Assembly: GCA_910584375.1 (NCBI GenBank) | Contig: CAJUAH010000013.1 | Coordinates: 25,613-89,612 of the forward strand | Direction: 5' to 3' | DNA: 64,000 nt | DNA from: an uncultured Acetatifactor sp. | Lineage (GTDB): Bacteria > Bacillota > Clostridia > Lachnospirales > Lachnospiraceae | Shown here: piece by piece, positions 1 to 7,672 of the stretch | Numbering within the stretch: position 1 is the first letter of the stretch | How the letters are laid out: each line of letters begins with the position of its first letter | The notes under the pieces: model-generated | What the model saw: only the letters and a program-made list of their open reading frames with translations | Told to the model about the DNA's origin: nothing | Database searches by the model: none | Program-made: the position numbers and the translations under genes

Positions 1-51
1 GATAAATGGATTTATTGGCAGTGCAATTATCTTTACCCAATGACTGATATC

Positions 52-65
52 ATAAGCCGGCTTAT
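52..65. promoter_or_regulatory. 14-bp perfect palindrome upstream of FliD-like gene
   Basis: The sequence ATAAGCCGGCTTAT is a perfect 14-bp palindrome located 12 bases before the AAAGGAGG ribosome binding site (77-83 region) of the FliD-like gene. It could be a protein-binding site or a short RNA hairpin in the leader. No -10/-35 pair is evident in the few bases of the window before it, so its role is open. Confidence 0.35.
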
Positions 66-90
66 TTCATGGAAGAAAGGAGGCAGGGCA

Positions 91-1392
91 ATGAGTGCCA
101 TTCTCAATACGATGTACAATCATTATCTGACCGCTTACGCGCCGTCCGGTACAACCCGCTACGATACGCATAAGAAGAGCGAGCTTCGCGCCGTATACAA
201 TTCCATTGTAAAAATAAATAAAAATACGCCCTGGTATCTCCCGGTTAAAAAGCTGGACGTCCAGCAGTTTGCTATCGGACTCAAGGAAGGGGCCCGGGAT
301 CTGCACAACACGATCGCCTCTCTGGGCGGTCTGGAGGAGACCGATCTGCTCAGCAAGAAAACCGCTTATTCCACTGATTCCGATATCGCCTCCGTGAACT
401 ATGTGGGCAAATATATGGTCGGCGAGGAAGATCCCTCCATGGAGCTGGAAGTGCAGGAACTGGCGGTGGCGCAGGAAAATATGGGTAATTTCCTGCCTGC
501 GGGCAAGGTGGGGCTCTCCCCCGATACCTATTCCTTTGACATCAATATCAACGACATGAACTATGAGTTCCAGTTTACACTGGGAGAAAATGAATCCAAC
601 CGCGATCTGCAGGACAGACTGGCCCGGCTGATCAACAACTCCGACATCGGACTCAAGGCAAAGGTACAGGACGCCTCCGGGCGCAGTTCCCTGGTGTTGG
701 AATCCGAGGCCACCGGCCTGACCGCAGGCAAGAAGGAGCTTTTCCGCGTAAGCGACGAACACACGAGCAAGTCCAGAGGCGCCGTCAATTATCTGGGAAT
801 TGACTATACCAGCAGACCGGCCTCTAACGCCCGCTTTACCGTGAACGGAGAATCCTACTCCACAGCCTCCAACAGCTTTACTTATGAAAAGAAATTCGAC
901 GTCTCTCTCCATGGGATCAGCGCCGAAGGGCATCCTGTGACCATCGGCCTCAAGACCAATGTGGAGTCCCTGACAGACAATGTGGTACAGCTCACGGAAG
1001 GATATAACCGCTTTTTACAGGGAACCAGCAATTATCTGGATTCCCAGCCCCGCAGCAGACATGTGGTGCGGGAGATGGGACAGATTATTTCCATGTATCA
1101 GGATTCCCTGCGGGCTATGGGCGTCAGCAGACAGGAAGACGGTTCCCTGACTGTCGATCGGACAAAGCTGAGCAATGCCGTGGTCAGCTCCGAGGATGTG
1201 GCTGACACGTTCCACACGCTGAAAGATTTTTCCAATATGCTGCTGCGCAAGAGCAACCAGATTTCGCTCAATCCCATGCAGTATGTGGATCAGACCATTG
1301 TCGCCTACAAGAATCCCAATCCGGGCCGCAATTATGCCAACCCCTATGTATCCAGCGCCTACAGCGGCATGATCTTTAACGGATATTGTTAA
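91..1392 (+). CDS. FliD-like (flagellar hook-associated protein 2-like) protein
   Basis: A 433-aa protein. The ATG at 91 is chosen because AAAGGAGG lies 7 bases before it; an in-frame ATG at 40 lacks such a site. The middle and C-terminal parts read like the flagellar filament cap FliD: a beta-rich segment with the pattern YSFDININDMNYEF, then LQDRLARLINNSDIGLKAKV and SSLVLESEATG, and later an LRAMGVSRQEDGSLTVDRTKL segment typical of the FliD C-terminal half. The extreme C-terminus (AYSGMIFNGYC) is unlike classical FliD. No signal peptide is visible, as expected for type III flagellar export. No other flagellar gene lies in the window, so it is an orphan here; it may cap filaments or have been reused for something else. 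Confidence 0.6.
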   Translation: MSAILNTMYNHYLTAYAPSGTTRYDTHKKSELRAVYNSIVKINKNTPWYLPVKKLDVQQFAIGLKEGARDLHNTIASLGGLEETDLLSKKTAYSTDSDIASVNYVGKYMVGEEDPSMELEVQELAVAQENMGNFLPAGKVGLSPDTYSFDININDMNYEFQFTLGENESNRDLQDRLARLINNSDIGLKAKVQDASGRSSLVLESEATGLTAGKKELFRVSDEHTSKSRGAVNYLGIDYTSRPASNARFTVNGESYSTASNSFTYEKKFDVSLHGISAEGHPVTIGLKTNVESLTDNVVQLTEGYNRFLQGTSNYLDSQPRSRHVVREMGQIISMYQDSLRAMGVSRQEDGSLTVDRTKLSNAVVSSEDVADTFHTLKDFSNMLLRKSNQISLNPMQYVDQTIVAYKNPNPGRNYANPYVSSAYSGMIFNGYC

Positions 1393-1400
1393 AAAAATAC

Positions 1401-1435
1401 AGGCGGATGATCTGCCGAGAGGAGATCATCCGCCT
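1401..1435. terminator. Bidirectional rho-independent terminator
   Basis: A perfect 13-bp stem, AGGCGGATGATCT (1401-1413) with AGATCATCCGCCT (1423-1435), with a 9-base loop. It sits between two convergent genes. On the minus strand it is followed by GTATTTTTTT, a clear T-tract that ends the XRE gene; on the plus strand it is followed by the weaker GATTGTTTA. Confidence 0.88.
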
Positions 1436-1456
1436 GATTGTTTATATGACATATGC

Positions 1457-1804
1457 CTATTTTTTCCTGCTCTTCTGCTGGTATCTGTCGATCTGCACAA
1501 AATCGTCCATCAGATCCAATACCTTATCCCGCCCCTCCTGGTTCAGTTTCAGGTAATTCTGCATTACTCTGTTTTCCAGCAACTGAGCTCCCAGCGGCGC
1601 GTCACGCTCCAACGAGGTGAAATCCACCGGATTCAGACTCAGCTTGTCACACATTTTGATCACAGTGCCATAAGCCATCCCCTCGATGCCGCGTTCCAAA
1701 GCTGTTACCAAAGTACTATAAGGGATATTCATTTCCAGGGCAAACTGACGGACACTGCGATACTGGCCTAAAATTTCTTTTTTCAAAATCTCAGCTTTAG
1801 TCAT
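1457..1804 (-). CDS. Small XRE-type helix-turn-helix regulator
   Basis: A 115-aa protein starting at an ATG preceded by AGGAGGAG. Residues about 10-65 (SVRQFALEMNIPYSTLVTALERG, then YGTVIKMCDKLSLNP) have the layout of an XRE/Cro DNA-binding helix-turn-helix domain. The remainder is a short charged helical tail ending in a basic stretch. It is monocistronic, has its own sigma-70-like promoter (1846-1874) and ends at the shared terminator. Target genes cannot be read from the sequence; autoregulation is possible because a GTTA-N5-TAAC inverted repeat (1830-1842) lies just downstream of the -10 box. Confidence 0.8.
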   Translation of the reverse strand: MTKAEILKKEILGQYRSVRQFALEMNIPYSTLVTALERGIEGMAYGTVIKMCDKLSLNPVDFTSLERDAPLGAQLLENRVMQNYLKLNQEGRDKVLDLMDDFVQIDRYQQKSRKK

Positions 1805-1845
1805 AGTATCTCCTCCTGAATAACATAAGGTTACCGCCTAACTTT

Positions 1846-1874
1846 ACTATACGATAAACCCCATGATTTGACAA
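1846..1874 (-). promoter_or_regulatory. Sigma-70-type promoter of the XRE gene
   Basis: On the minus strand TTGTCA (1874-1869) is followed after exactly 17 bases by TATAGT (1851-1846), about 40 bases upstream of the XRE start codon. An inverted repeat GTTA/TAAC at 1830-1842 lies at the expected transcription start and could be an autoregulatory operator. Confidence 0.6.
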
Positions 1875-1890
1875 GAGGTTCCCCAAGATT

Positions 1891-2814
1891 TTATATGTTT
1901 TTTTTCTGTACTAAACCCTGCTGCGCCGCCTTGAACTGGGCCAGCAATCCGTCAATCTTTTCCTTGATGAAGGCACGGTGTTCATCCTTTACCAGAAAAT
2001 ACAGATAGGACTCCTCCACATAATCCGAGGGCATCCCTCTCCCGGCGATCTTGAAATTACAAAATCCCCTGTCGATATAATCGCCAATCTGCTCATTGGT
2101 GATAAAAGCAGGTCTTTCCATGCATTCCGCAAAAGTGCGGGGCTTTGACTGATTGGGGCAGGGAAAACCCGTGTGAATATCATATTCCAACTGCAGCTGA
2201 GACTGCTGACGGTAATGTTCGGCTCGCATGGTACAGCCCGGATAGCAGACCTCATTGACCAATACTTCCACCCGACCCGCCCAGGGAGCGATAGCCTCCA
2301 GCACCCCCTCGTCATGGTTCAGATCATAGTCCAATACGACCAGATAGTAGTCCCTCTCCAGCTCCTCCCGCAGGCTCTGCAAGTCCGTGATACGCTTGGT
2401 GGTGGAAGAGATCAGAGGATAACCGGGATATTCCCTGCGTATATATTCTTCCAGCACAGGGGTATTGACCAGCGCCTGGTTCAGGCCGTTATCCGCCAGC
2501 CGCATAATCAGATTGCAGTAGGTATCATACAGATGCTTTTCCTCCAGCAGAGAATTGGTCCATGTAAAGCGCACCGGAATCCCTCTGGAATTATAAATCT
2601 TCAGTATATTTTCCATATCCCGCTTACAGGTCAGGCCAAAAGAAACCCTTCCGCCGTTCCAGATGGCGCCGGGAAAGGTGCCGTACACGGACCCGATCCG
2701 GTATCCCTCCCGGAATCTGTCGGGGTAGTCCTTCATCATATTTATGAGTACCTGATTCAACAGTCTGAAATAGCAAAAACCAGGCAAGTGCCAGTACACT
2801 TCTCTCGCCGCCAT
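1891..2814 (-). CDS. U32-like (TIM-barrel, cysteine-containing) protein, copy 1
   Basis: A 307-aa protein. The start at 2814 is preferred over a longer frame because its MAAREVYWHLPGF N-terminus lines up with that of the neighbouring paralog; an AGAGGTG site lies upstream. Towards the C-terminus it has the FKIAGR motif in the position of the FKIEGR/LKIEGR motif of peptidase U32-family proteins. Conserved cysteines occur in YCNLIMRLADNG, in VCYPGCTMRAEHY (CxxxC) and in GFPCPNQ, a pattern compatible with a metal or iron-sulfur site as in some U32 relatives. It lies downstream of a truncated paralog and a GH43 gene at the end of the transport locus. Catalytic activity is unknown; U32-family membership is inferred from the motif only. 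Confidence 0.55.
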   Translation of the reverse strand: MAAREVYWHLPGFCYFRLLNQVLINMMKDYPDRFREGYRIGSVYGTFPGAIWNGGRVSFGLTCKRDMENILKIYNSRGIPVRFTWTNSLLEEKHLYDTYCNLIMRLADNGLNQALVNTPVLEEYIRREYPGYPLISSTTKRITDLQSLREELERDYYLVVLDYDLNHDEGVLEAIAPWAGRVEVLVNEVCYPGCTMRAEHYRQQSQLQLEYDIHTGFPCPNQSKPRTFAECMERPAFITNEQIGDYIDRGFCNFKIAGRGMPSDYVEESYLYFLVKDEHRAFIKEKIDGLLAQFKAAQQGLVQKKNI

Positions 2815-2881
2815 ATCTCGTACACCTCTGTTTTCCTTTTGCGGCTCTCTCCCAGAGAACCGCCGCTCTCCGCCGCCATTT

Positions 2882-2942
2882 CCCACGCTCTCCCGGCAGG
2901 CCGCTTCTCTCTGCCGCTATCACCCACGCTCTCCCGGCAGGC
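2882..2942. repeat. Direct repeat of 20 bp (two copies, 41 bp apart)
   Basis: The 20-base sequence CCCACGCTCTCCCGGCAGGC occurs exactly at 2882-2901 and 2923-2942, in the gap between the two U32-like genes. The surrounding 200 bases (2815-3015) contain further imperfect copies of CTCTCCCGGCAGG-like and GGCAGGCCG segments. No gene is visible there. Confidence 0.75.
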
Positions 2943-3015
2943 GCCGCTCTCCAAGGCTGTCAGTCGCTCTTCTACGGCAGGCCGAGTCAACGCACGGCTT
3001 TAAGACTCCCACTCG

Positions 3016-3966
3016 CTACGGCCAGCGGGCCGGTCTGGGGTGATTGACCGTGAGTACCTTGCTGCTCACCAGATTGTTCAGCAGCATAATCCGCACCTCT
3101 CCCTGTTTCTCCGGGCGGATCAAATAATGGGCATAGGTCTCCACCAGGGAAAAGATGTTGGCGGTTCAGCCTTCAATCTTGAACTGGTTGAATCCCATGG
3201 GCACGTACTTATCCCAGATGTCCTCCGGGGAAATATAGGTACTGTATCCCTGGATCGTATGGATACAGTTATATTCGCCGTACTCGCAGTACCAGTGTTC
3301 CAGCGGTTTCTGCTGCTCCTGGGGAAGTTTTCTGTTCTCCAGCAATGTCCGCTGGTTCCTGGCTATATTCTGATAGTGTTCACCCCTGCGGGGGCAGTTG
3401 GGCGTACACAGGGTATTCACCAGGATCTCGCAGCGGGCCTTGTCCTCGATCTTGGCCAGTTCCTCAAACTTATTGTTGAAATTATAGTCCAGCACCACCA
3501 GGTAATAGTCCTTTTTAAGCTCCTCATTTACCTGGGCGATGTCTCGTATCTCTTTGCAGATGGAGCTGTTCAGCTTATAGCTGGGGTATTTCTCACGGAT
3601 ATATCTCTCCAGGATCGGTGAAAAGATCATGACCTCATTCATGCCGTTGTCCGCTGCCTGCATGCAGAAATTGCAATAGGGATCCGCCAGATCTTCCTCG
3701 GCCAGCAGCATATTGGTGTAGGTATAGCGCACGGGCACGCCCTGGGCGTTGATGCTCTTTATTACATTTTGTATGAAAGCCGCGTCGCACTGATCGTAGT
3801 TGGAAGGTCTGCCGCCGTTCCACAGGGAGGTGGGGAACTCGCCGAAAAACGAGGCGATCTGTACGCCCTCGCGGAACCATTCGGGTTTCTGTTTCAGCAT
3901 GCTCAGTACCAGCATATTCAGCGGGTAGTTCTGGCGCAGGCCAGGCAGGTGAAATTTTACTTCCAT
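3016..3966 (-). pseudogene. U32-like protein, copy 2, interrupted by an in-frame TGA
   Basis: The frame from ATG 3966 (AGAGGAAG upstream) meets TGA at 3168-3166 after 266 codons, directly after FKIEG. Reading through this codon, the same frame continues for 49 more codons (segments NIFSLVETYAHYL, IRPEKQGEVRIML) to TAG at 3016-3018. That would give a protein of about 316 aa, close to the 307 aa of the neighbouring paralog, and the continuation aligns with the paralog's C-terminus. The TGA falls exactly where the arginine of the conserved KIEGR motif should be, so a single CGA-to-TGA change explains it. Upstream cysteines (YCNFCMQAADNG, LCTPNCPRRGEHY, CEYGEYNC) are intact. It could be a true nonsense mutation, a phase/strain variant or a sequencing error. 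Confidence 0.75.
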
Positions 3967-4036
3967 AGTGTATGACTTCCTCTCTTTTATGCTTGCAGGG
4001 GGGGCTTTCCCGGCGTGGGGAGTATGCGGCAAAGGG

Positions 4037-4178
4037 CCGCGCAGGGCGGATAATACCTCCGTCGTCGCCGCGCTCTCGCTCCGTAAACAATCGTAGCGGA
4101 CGCTAGGCTCGAAAATACCTCGCCAAGCGCCGACGTTGTTTAAGGGGCTCCTTTGGAGGTATTATCCGCCCTGCGCGG
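4037..4178. repeat. Large inverted-repeat element (24-bp perfect arms, 94-bp centre)
   Basis: The arms 4037-4060 and 4155-4178 are perfect reverse complements (left arm starts CCGCGCAGGGCGG and ends ATACCTCC). The match extends with G-U pairs to roughly 4032 and 4183 in RNA. The centre contains weaker inverted matches (AAACAA at 4084-4089 with TTGTTT at 4136-4141). The element occupies the gap between a GH43 gene and the broken U32-like gene. It could be a MITE-like insertion or a long RNA hairpin in the transcript. No ORF is contained in it. Confidence 0.8.
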
Positions 4179-4187
4179 CTTTTACCG

Positions 4188-4340
4188 CAGTTCCACAGGA
4201 TTGTACTCTCTTCGGTTCAATTATCTGGCAGTTCCACGGGGACTGACTCTCTTCGGTTCAATTGCCTAGCAGTTCTACGGGGACTGACTCTCTTCGGTTT
4301 AATTGCCTGGCAGTTCTACGGGGACTATTTACTCTCCTGG
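4188..4340. repeat. 41-bp tandem repeat (about 3.7 copies) abutting a GH43 stop codon
   Basis: Units begin at 4188, 4229, 4270 and 4311, each starting CAGTTC(C/T)AC and, in the complete ones, containing CTCTCTTCGGTT. The last, partial unit (4311-4340) overlaps the 3' end and stop codon of the GH43 gene that ends at 4325. The array looks like repeated duplication of the end of that gene plus its immediate downstream sequence. Together with the inverted repeat at 4037-4178 it fills the gene-free stretch 3967-4324. Confidence 0.8.
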
Positions 4341-5911
4341 CAATAGGAAAAGTCTGTGAACAATGCCTTGCTTTCTGTAGCCTCTTCCCTGCTGGCGTAG
4401 AGTCCTATGGTACACCCTACAAAACCGCCCGCTACTTCGGTGGACAGACTGCGGATATCGACCTGGGCTATGGGGACGTCCTGTCCCTGGGTTTTGTAGC
4501 CTGCGGTGGCCGTCAGTCCGTTTACCTGCAGGTAAAGCTGTAGATTCTGCTCTGGCTCGGGCAGCTCGATAGAGCCTGCCGGGGTATCCTGTCCGTTCTG
4601 GCATAAGATCGCTGTCAGGCGGCTCTGGGCGACTTCCAATCGCAGATGGTAGGCGTTGCTCTGGAGCAGGGCCATGCCTGCGTGGCAGCCCTCCGGCAGC
4701 TGCGCCGCCAGAGTTGCCTCTGCGCGGAAAGCGTGATGCTGCTGACGGATGCCCAGATAGGTGGGGCTGTCCTTTTCTTTCAGTGTAACAGATGTTGCCG
4801 TGAGATACAAGCCCTTTCCGGTCTCCAGCGTGTAGTGGGTCAGATCGGGATTGCGCAGGTAGAGAAATTCCTCCCCCAACGTCTGCGTCTGTGTGAAATC
4901 ATAGTGTCTGTCGCTGCCGGGCACGGCATTTTTGCCAGCGCTGCGGCTGGTATAGCTCTCCGGATCCTCCTGGGGCAGCCATCTGGGCAGAGAGATCTCC
5001 ACCTGCTCCTCCAGGCGTCCCACCCCTGCGTTGACCACCGGCCAGTCGTTCTCCCAGGTCACTTTTGCCAGAAATGTCTCCCGGCCCATGGTGGTGTAAC
5101 CCTCCAGAGGACGCACAGCCAGCATCGTCATATACCACTCTCCCGCTGGCGTCTCGATCAGATCCCCATGACCCACGTACTTGATGGGATAGGCCCATCC
5201 CAGATGCCTGTGGGTCAGGATCGGATTGCAGAAATTGTTCTCGTAGGGCCCCCAGATATCCCGGCTACGGCATACGCTCACCGCGTGTTCCGGCCCTGTG
5301 CCGCCCTCCGCGTGCAGGATATAATAATAACCGTCCTTTTTGTACAGATGGGGGCCTTCCGGCCAGTGTACGCCCCGCAGGGCGCCGTTCCAGACGTTTT
5401 TGCGCCCGCCCGTCAGTTTCCAAGTGTTTACGTCCAGCTCCTGTATCCAGATGTACCAGTCTCCATCGTACCTGCATCCCTCCGGATTGGGGTGCGTACC
5501 GATATAATAGCACTTTCCGTCCTCGTCAAAGAACAGGCTGGGATCTATGCCGTCCGCCCCCTCCAGGTAATGGGGCTCCGACCAGGGCCCCTCGGGACTC
5601 CGGGCCGTGACCACATAATTACCTCCGTAGGATACATTGGTGCAGATCACATAAAAGACTCCCCCGTGATAGCGGATTGTAGGGGCGAACAGCCCCTGGG
5701 AGTGTCCCGCATGGGACAGGGGCAGCTGGGAGGCGCGCTCCATCACATTGCCGATCTGCTCCCAATGCACCAGATCCCTGCTGTGCAGCACCGGCAGACC
5801 GGGGAAATAAGCAAAAGTGGAATTGACCAGATAATAGTCCTCCCCCACCGCACAGATGGAAGGATCCGGGTAAAAGCCCGGCATGATCGGGTTCGTTGCA
5901 AATTGTGTCAT
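4325..5911 (-). CDS. GH43 family glycosidase (beta-xylosidase/alpha-L-arabinofuranosidase type)
   Basis: A 528-aa protein starting at ATG 5911 (GAGAGGAG upstream; a longer in-frame ATG at 5950 has no good site). The N-terminal five-bladed propeller of GH43 carries the expected catalytic triad: Asp16 in YPDPSI (base), Asp123 in DGIDPSLFF (pKa modulator) and Glu185 in HWPEGPHLY (acid). The C-terminal 200 residues fit the beta-sandwich domain commonly attached to GH43 xylosidases. No signal peptide, so it probably acts in the cytoplasm on imported xylo- or arabinoxylo-oligosaccharides. It lies downstream of a solute-binding protein gene but beyond that gene's terminator, so it may be transcribed separately or by read-through. 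Exact specificity cannot be decided from sequence. Confidence 0.9.
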   Translation of the reverse strand: MTQFATNPIMPGFYPDPSICAVGEDYYLVNSTFAYFPGLPVLHSRDLVHWEQIGNVMERASQLPLSHAGHSQGLFAPTIRYHGGVFYVICTNVSYGGNYVVTARSPEGPWSEPHYLEGADGIDPSLFFDEDGKCYYIGTHPNPEGCRYDGDWYIWIQELDVNTWKLTGGRKNVWNGALRGVHWPEGPHLYKKDGYYYILHAEGGTGPEHAVSVCRSRDIWGPYENNFCNPILTHRHLGWAYPIKYVGHGDLIETPAGEWYMTMLAVRPLEGYTTMGRETFLAKVTWENDWPVVNAGVGRLEEQVEISLPRWLPQEDPESYTSRSAGKNAVPGSDRHYDFTQTQTLGEEFLYLRNPDLTHYTLETGKGLYLTATSVTLKEKDSPTYLGIRQQHHAFRAEATLAAQLPEGCHAGMALLQSNAYHLRLEVAQSRLTAILCQNGQDTPAGSIELPEPEQNLQLYLQVNGLTATAGYKTQGQDVPIAQVDIRSLSTEVAGGFVGCTIGLYASREEATESKALFTDFSYCQESK

Positions 5912-6002
5912 CTTCTTTGTTCTCCTCTCTCGTACAATGCTCATTTCCATACGTCTGCAATCAGCCGTCCGGAAATCAACTCTGTATGAACGGTTCTGCT
6001 CT

Positions 6003-6038
6003 TAAAAAAAGGGTGGTGCCCGGAAAAACACCACCCTT
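6003..6038 (-). terminator. Rho-independent terminator after solute-binding protein gene
   Basis: A stem AAGGGTGGTG (6009-6018) with CACCACCCTT (6029-6038) is followed on the minus strand by a run of T (complement of the A-run at 6004-6010). It lies about 45 bases after the stop codon of the solute-binding protein gene and before the GH43 gene, so it should end or attenuate the long transport transcript. Confidence 0.85.
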
Positions 6039-6083
6039 CATCGCATCAATGCTTATTAACAGTTACCAGTAACAGTGTCTGGC

Positions 6084-7568
6084 TTATTGCAGCTTGTTAC
6101 TCTCTTCAATATATGCCTGCCAGGTCTCTCTGATCGCCTCGATGTGCTCGGATACGCTCTTGCCATCCAGCAGACCGTAGGTCAGGTTGTTGCCCAGATC
6201 CAGATTGGAGATCAGGCCATGGTAGGTCAGACGGCCGTTGGTCATCATACGGGTAATGGTATAGTCAACGGACTCGCTGTCGCGGAAGTTCTTGTTGTAG
6301 TTGGCTCTCCATCCCTCATAATCCTCATAGCCGGGAACGGGATCGGTCCACAGATTGTAGGCGAACGCCAGATTCCATGCCTTCTCCGCGTCATAGCATG
6401 CGGGAATAACTACAGGGTTGTTGCTGTAAACATTGGTGTAATCGGAAGCCTTGGGCCCCTTGGGGAAACATACGAAACCGAAATCGTCTTCCATATTGGC
6501 AAAGGGTCCGCTGGCCTTGTAAGCGCCTTCGATACAGAACACAGCCTCACCGTTTAAGAAAGCCTGCTCATAGTAGTTCCACTCAGCGCCTTCGGGATAA
6601 GGCAGCTTATACTGGTTCAGGGTCTCCACAGCCCAGTTCAGAGCCTCAACAGTCTCATCGGTCTCCAGCTTATATACATACTGACCGTTCTCTCTGCCTA
6701 CATAGTCGCCGTTGTTGGAATATACAGCGGCATTGATGAACTGGGAATCGTTCTGGGTCATTGCGTATACATCGATCACACCGTCACTGTCGGTATCTCT
6801 CTGTACCTGCGCGCACATCTCAGTAAACGCATCCCATGTCCATTCGCCAGCCTCCTGCAGCTCATACGGCTTGTTAGGATCGATGCCGGCATCCTCCAGC
6901 AGTCTCTTGTTGAAATAGAAACCGTCACGGGGCTCGGTGTCCTCACCGTACATAGCGTAGATGGAATCGCCTCTGCTCATCAGAGTATGCACACCCTTGT
7001 CTCCGCGCCATTTTGCCTCGGAGAAGTCCAGGCAGTCCAGAGTAGCCAGATCATACATTAATCCGGTATCAATAGCTGCCGTAGTAGCCGCGTCCTCACG
7101 AACGATAAAGATATAGTTCTCCTCGCCGCCGGTGGTAGCGTAGTCTACGAAATCCTTGGGAGCGCTGCCCCAGTCGGAAATAGCCTGCTGCTTGAAGGTA
7201 AAGTTATAGGTCTCCTGGATCCAGTCACGGTACTCATCGCGGGCTTCCTCAAAGTCATTGGCGGGTTCACCCGGCTCGCCGGTCCACCAGTCGCGCAGGA
7301 TAATCTCCATGCCGCCCAGATCATATACGTTGCCGTTCTCGTCGGTCAAAGTCGTGTAAGGGCTGACCTCTTCCTCAGAGCTGCTCTCCTCGGGAGCGGC
7401 AGACTCCTCGGAACTGCTCTCCTCGGGAGTGGACTGCTCCACAGTGCTGTCGCTGGGAGTATCACTGCCGGTAGTCGGCGCCGGATCGTTGCCACATGCA
7501 GCCAGGCCTACGGTCATTACCGTTGCCAGAGAGGCTGCCAGAACTTTCTTTACAATATTGTTTTTCAT
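6084..7568 (-). CDS. Lipoprotein solute-binding protein of a carbohydrate ABC importer
   Basis: A 494-aa protein with AAAGGAGG ten bases before the ATG. The N-terminus has a lipoprotein signal (basic MKNNIVKK, hydrophobic core, VGLAAC lipobox with Cys near residue 25). It is followed by a 40-residue Ser/Glu/Pro linker containing two EESSSEE repeats and then a type 1 extracellular solute-binding fold (YNFTFKQQAISDWGS, LDEDAG-like lobes, EAVFCIEGAY). It is the last gene of the cluster behind permeases 8670-9578 and 7673-8677 and should deliver an oligosaccharide to them. No ATPase gene is nearby, so a shared MsmX/UgpC-type ATPase encoded elsewhere is inferred. The ligand is unknown; context suggests xylan-derived oligosaccharides. 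Confidence 0.9.
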   Translation of the reverse strand: MKNNIVKKVLAASLATVMTVGLAACGNDPAPTTGSDTPSDSTVEQSTPEESSSEESAAPEESSSEEEVSPYTTLTDENGNVYDLGGMEIILRDWWTGEPGEPANDFEEARDEYRDWIQETYNFTFKQQAISDWGSAPKDFVDYATTGGEENYIFIVREDAATTAAIDTGLMYDLATLDCLDFSEAKWRGDKGVHTLMSRGDSIYAMYGEDTEPRDGFYFNKRLLEDAGIDPNKPYELQEAGEWTWDAFTEMCAQVQRDTDSDGVIDVYAMTQNDSQFINAAVYSNNGDYVGRENGQYVYKLETDETVEALNWAVETLNQYKLPYPEGAEWNYYEQAFLNGEAVFCIEGAYKASGPFANMEDDFGFVCFPKGPKASDYTNVYSNNPVVIPACYDAEKAWNLAFAYNLWTDPVPGYEDYEGWRANYNKNFRDSESVDYTITRMMTNGRLTYHGLISNLDLGNNLTYGLLDGKSVSEHIEAIRETWQAYIEESNKLQ

Positions 7569-7672
7569 TTTTCATATCCTCCTTTAATCTATATAGAATC
7601 CCCGGCGTACTCCGACGCCACAATATCTTTTCCGGGATGACGTCAAAACCGGAGAGACCATAACTATGTAAG

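Noticed and set aside
3166..3168. TGA in the U32-like gene read as selenocysteine
   Set aside because: The motif requires Arg (KIEGR), the paralog has Arg, one transition explains TGA, and no convincing SECIS-like hairpin was recognised just after it.
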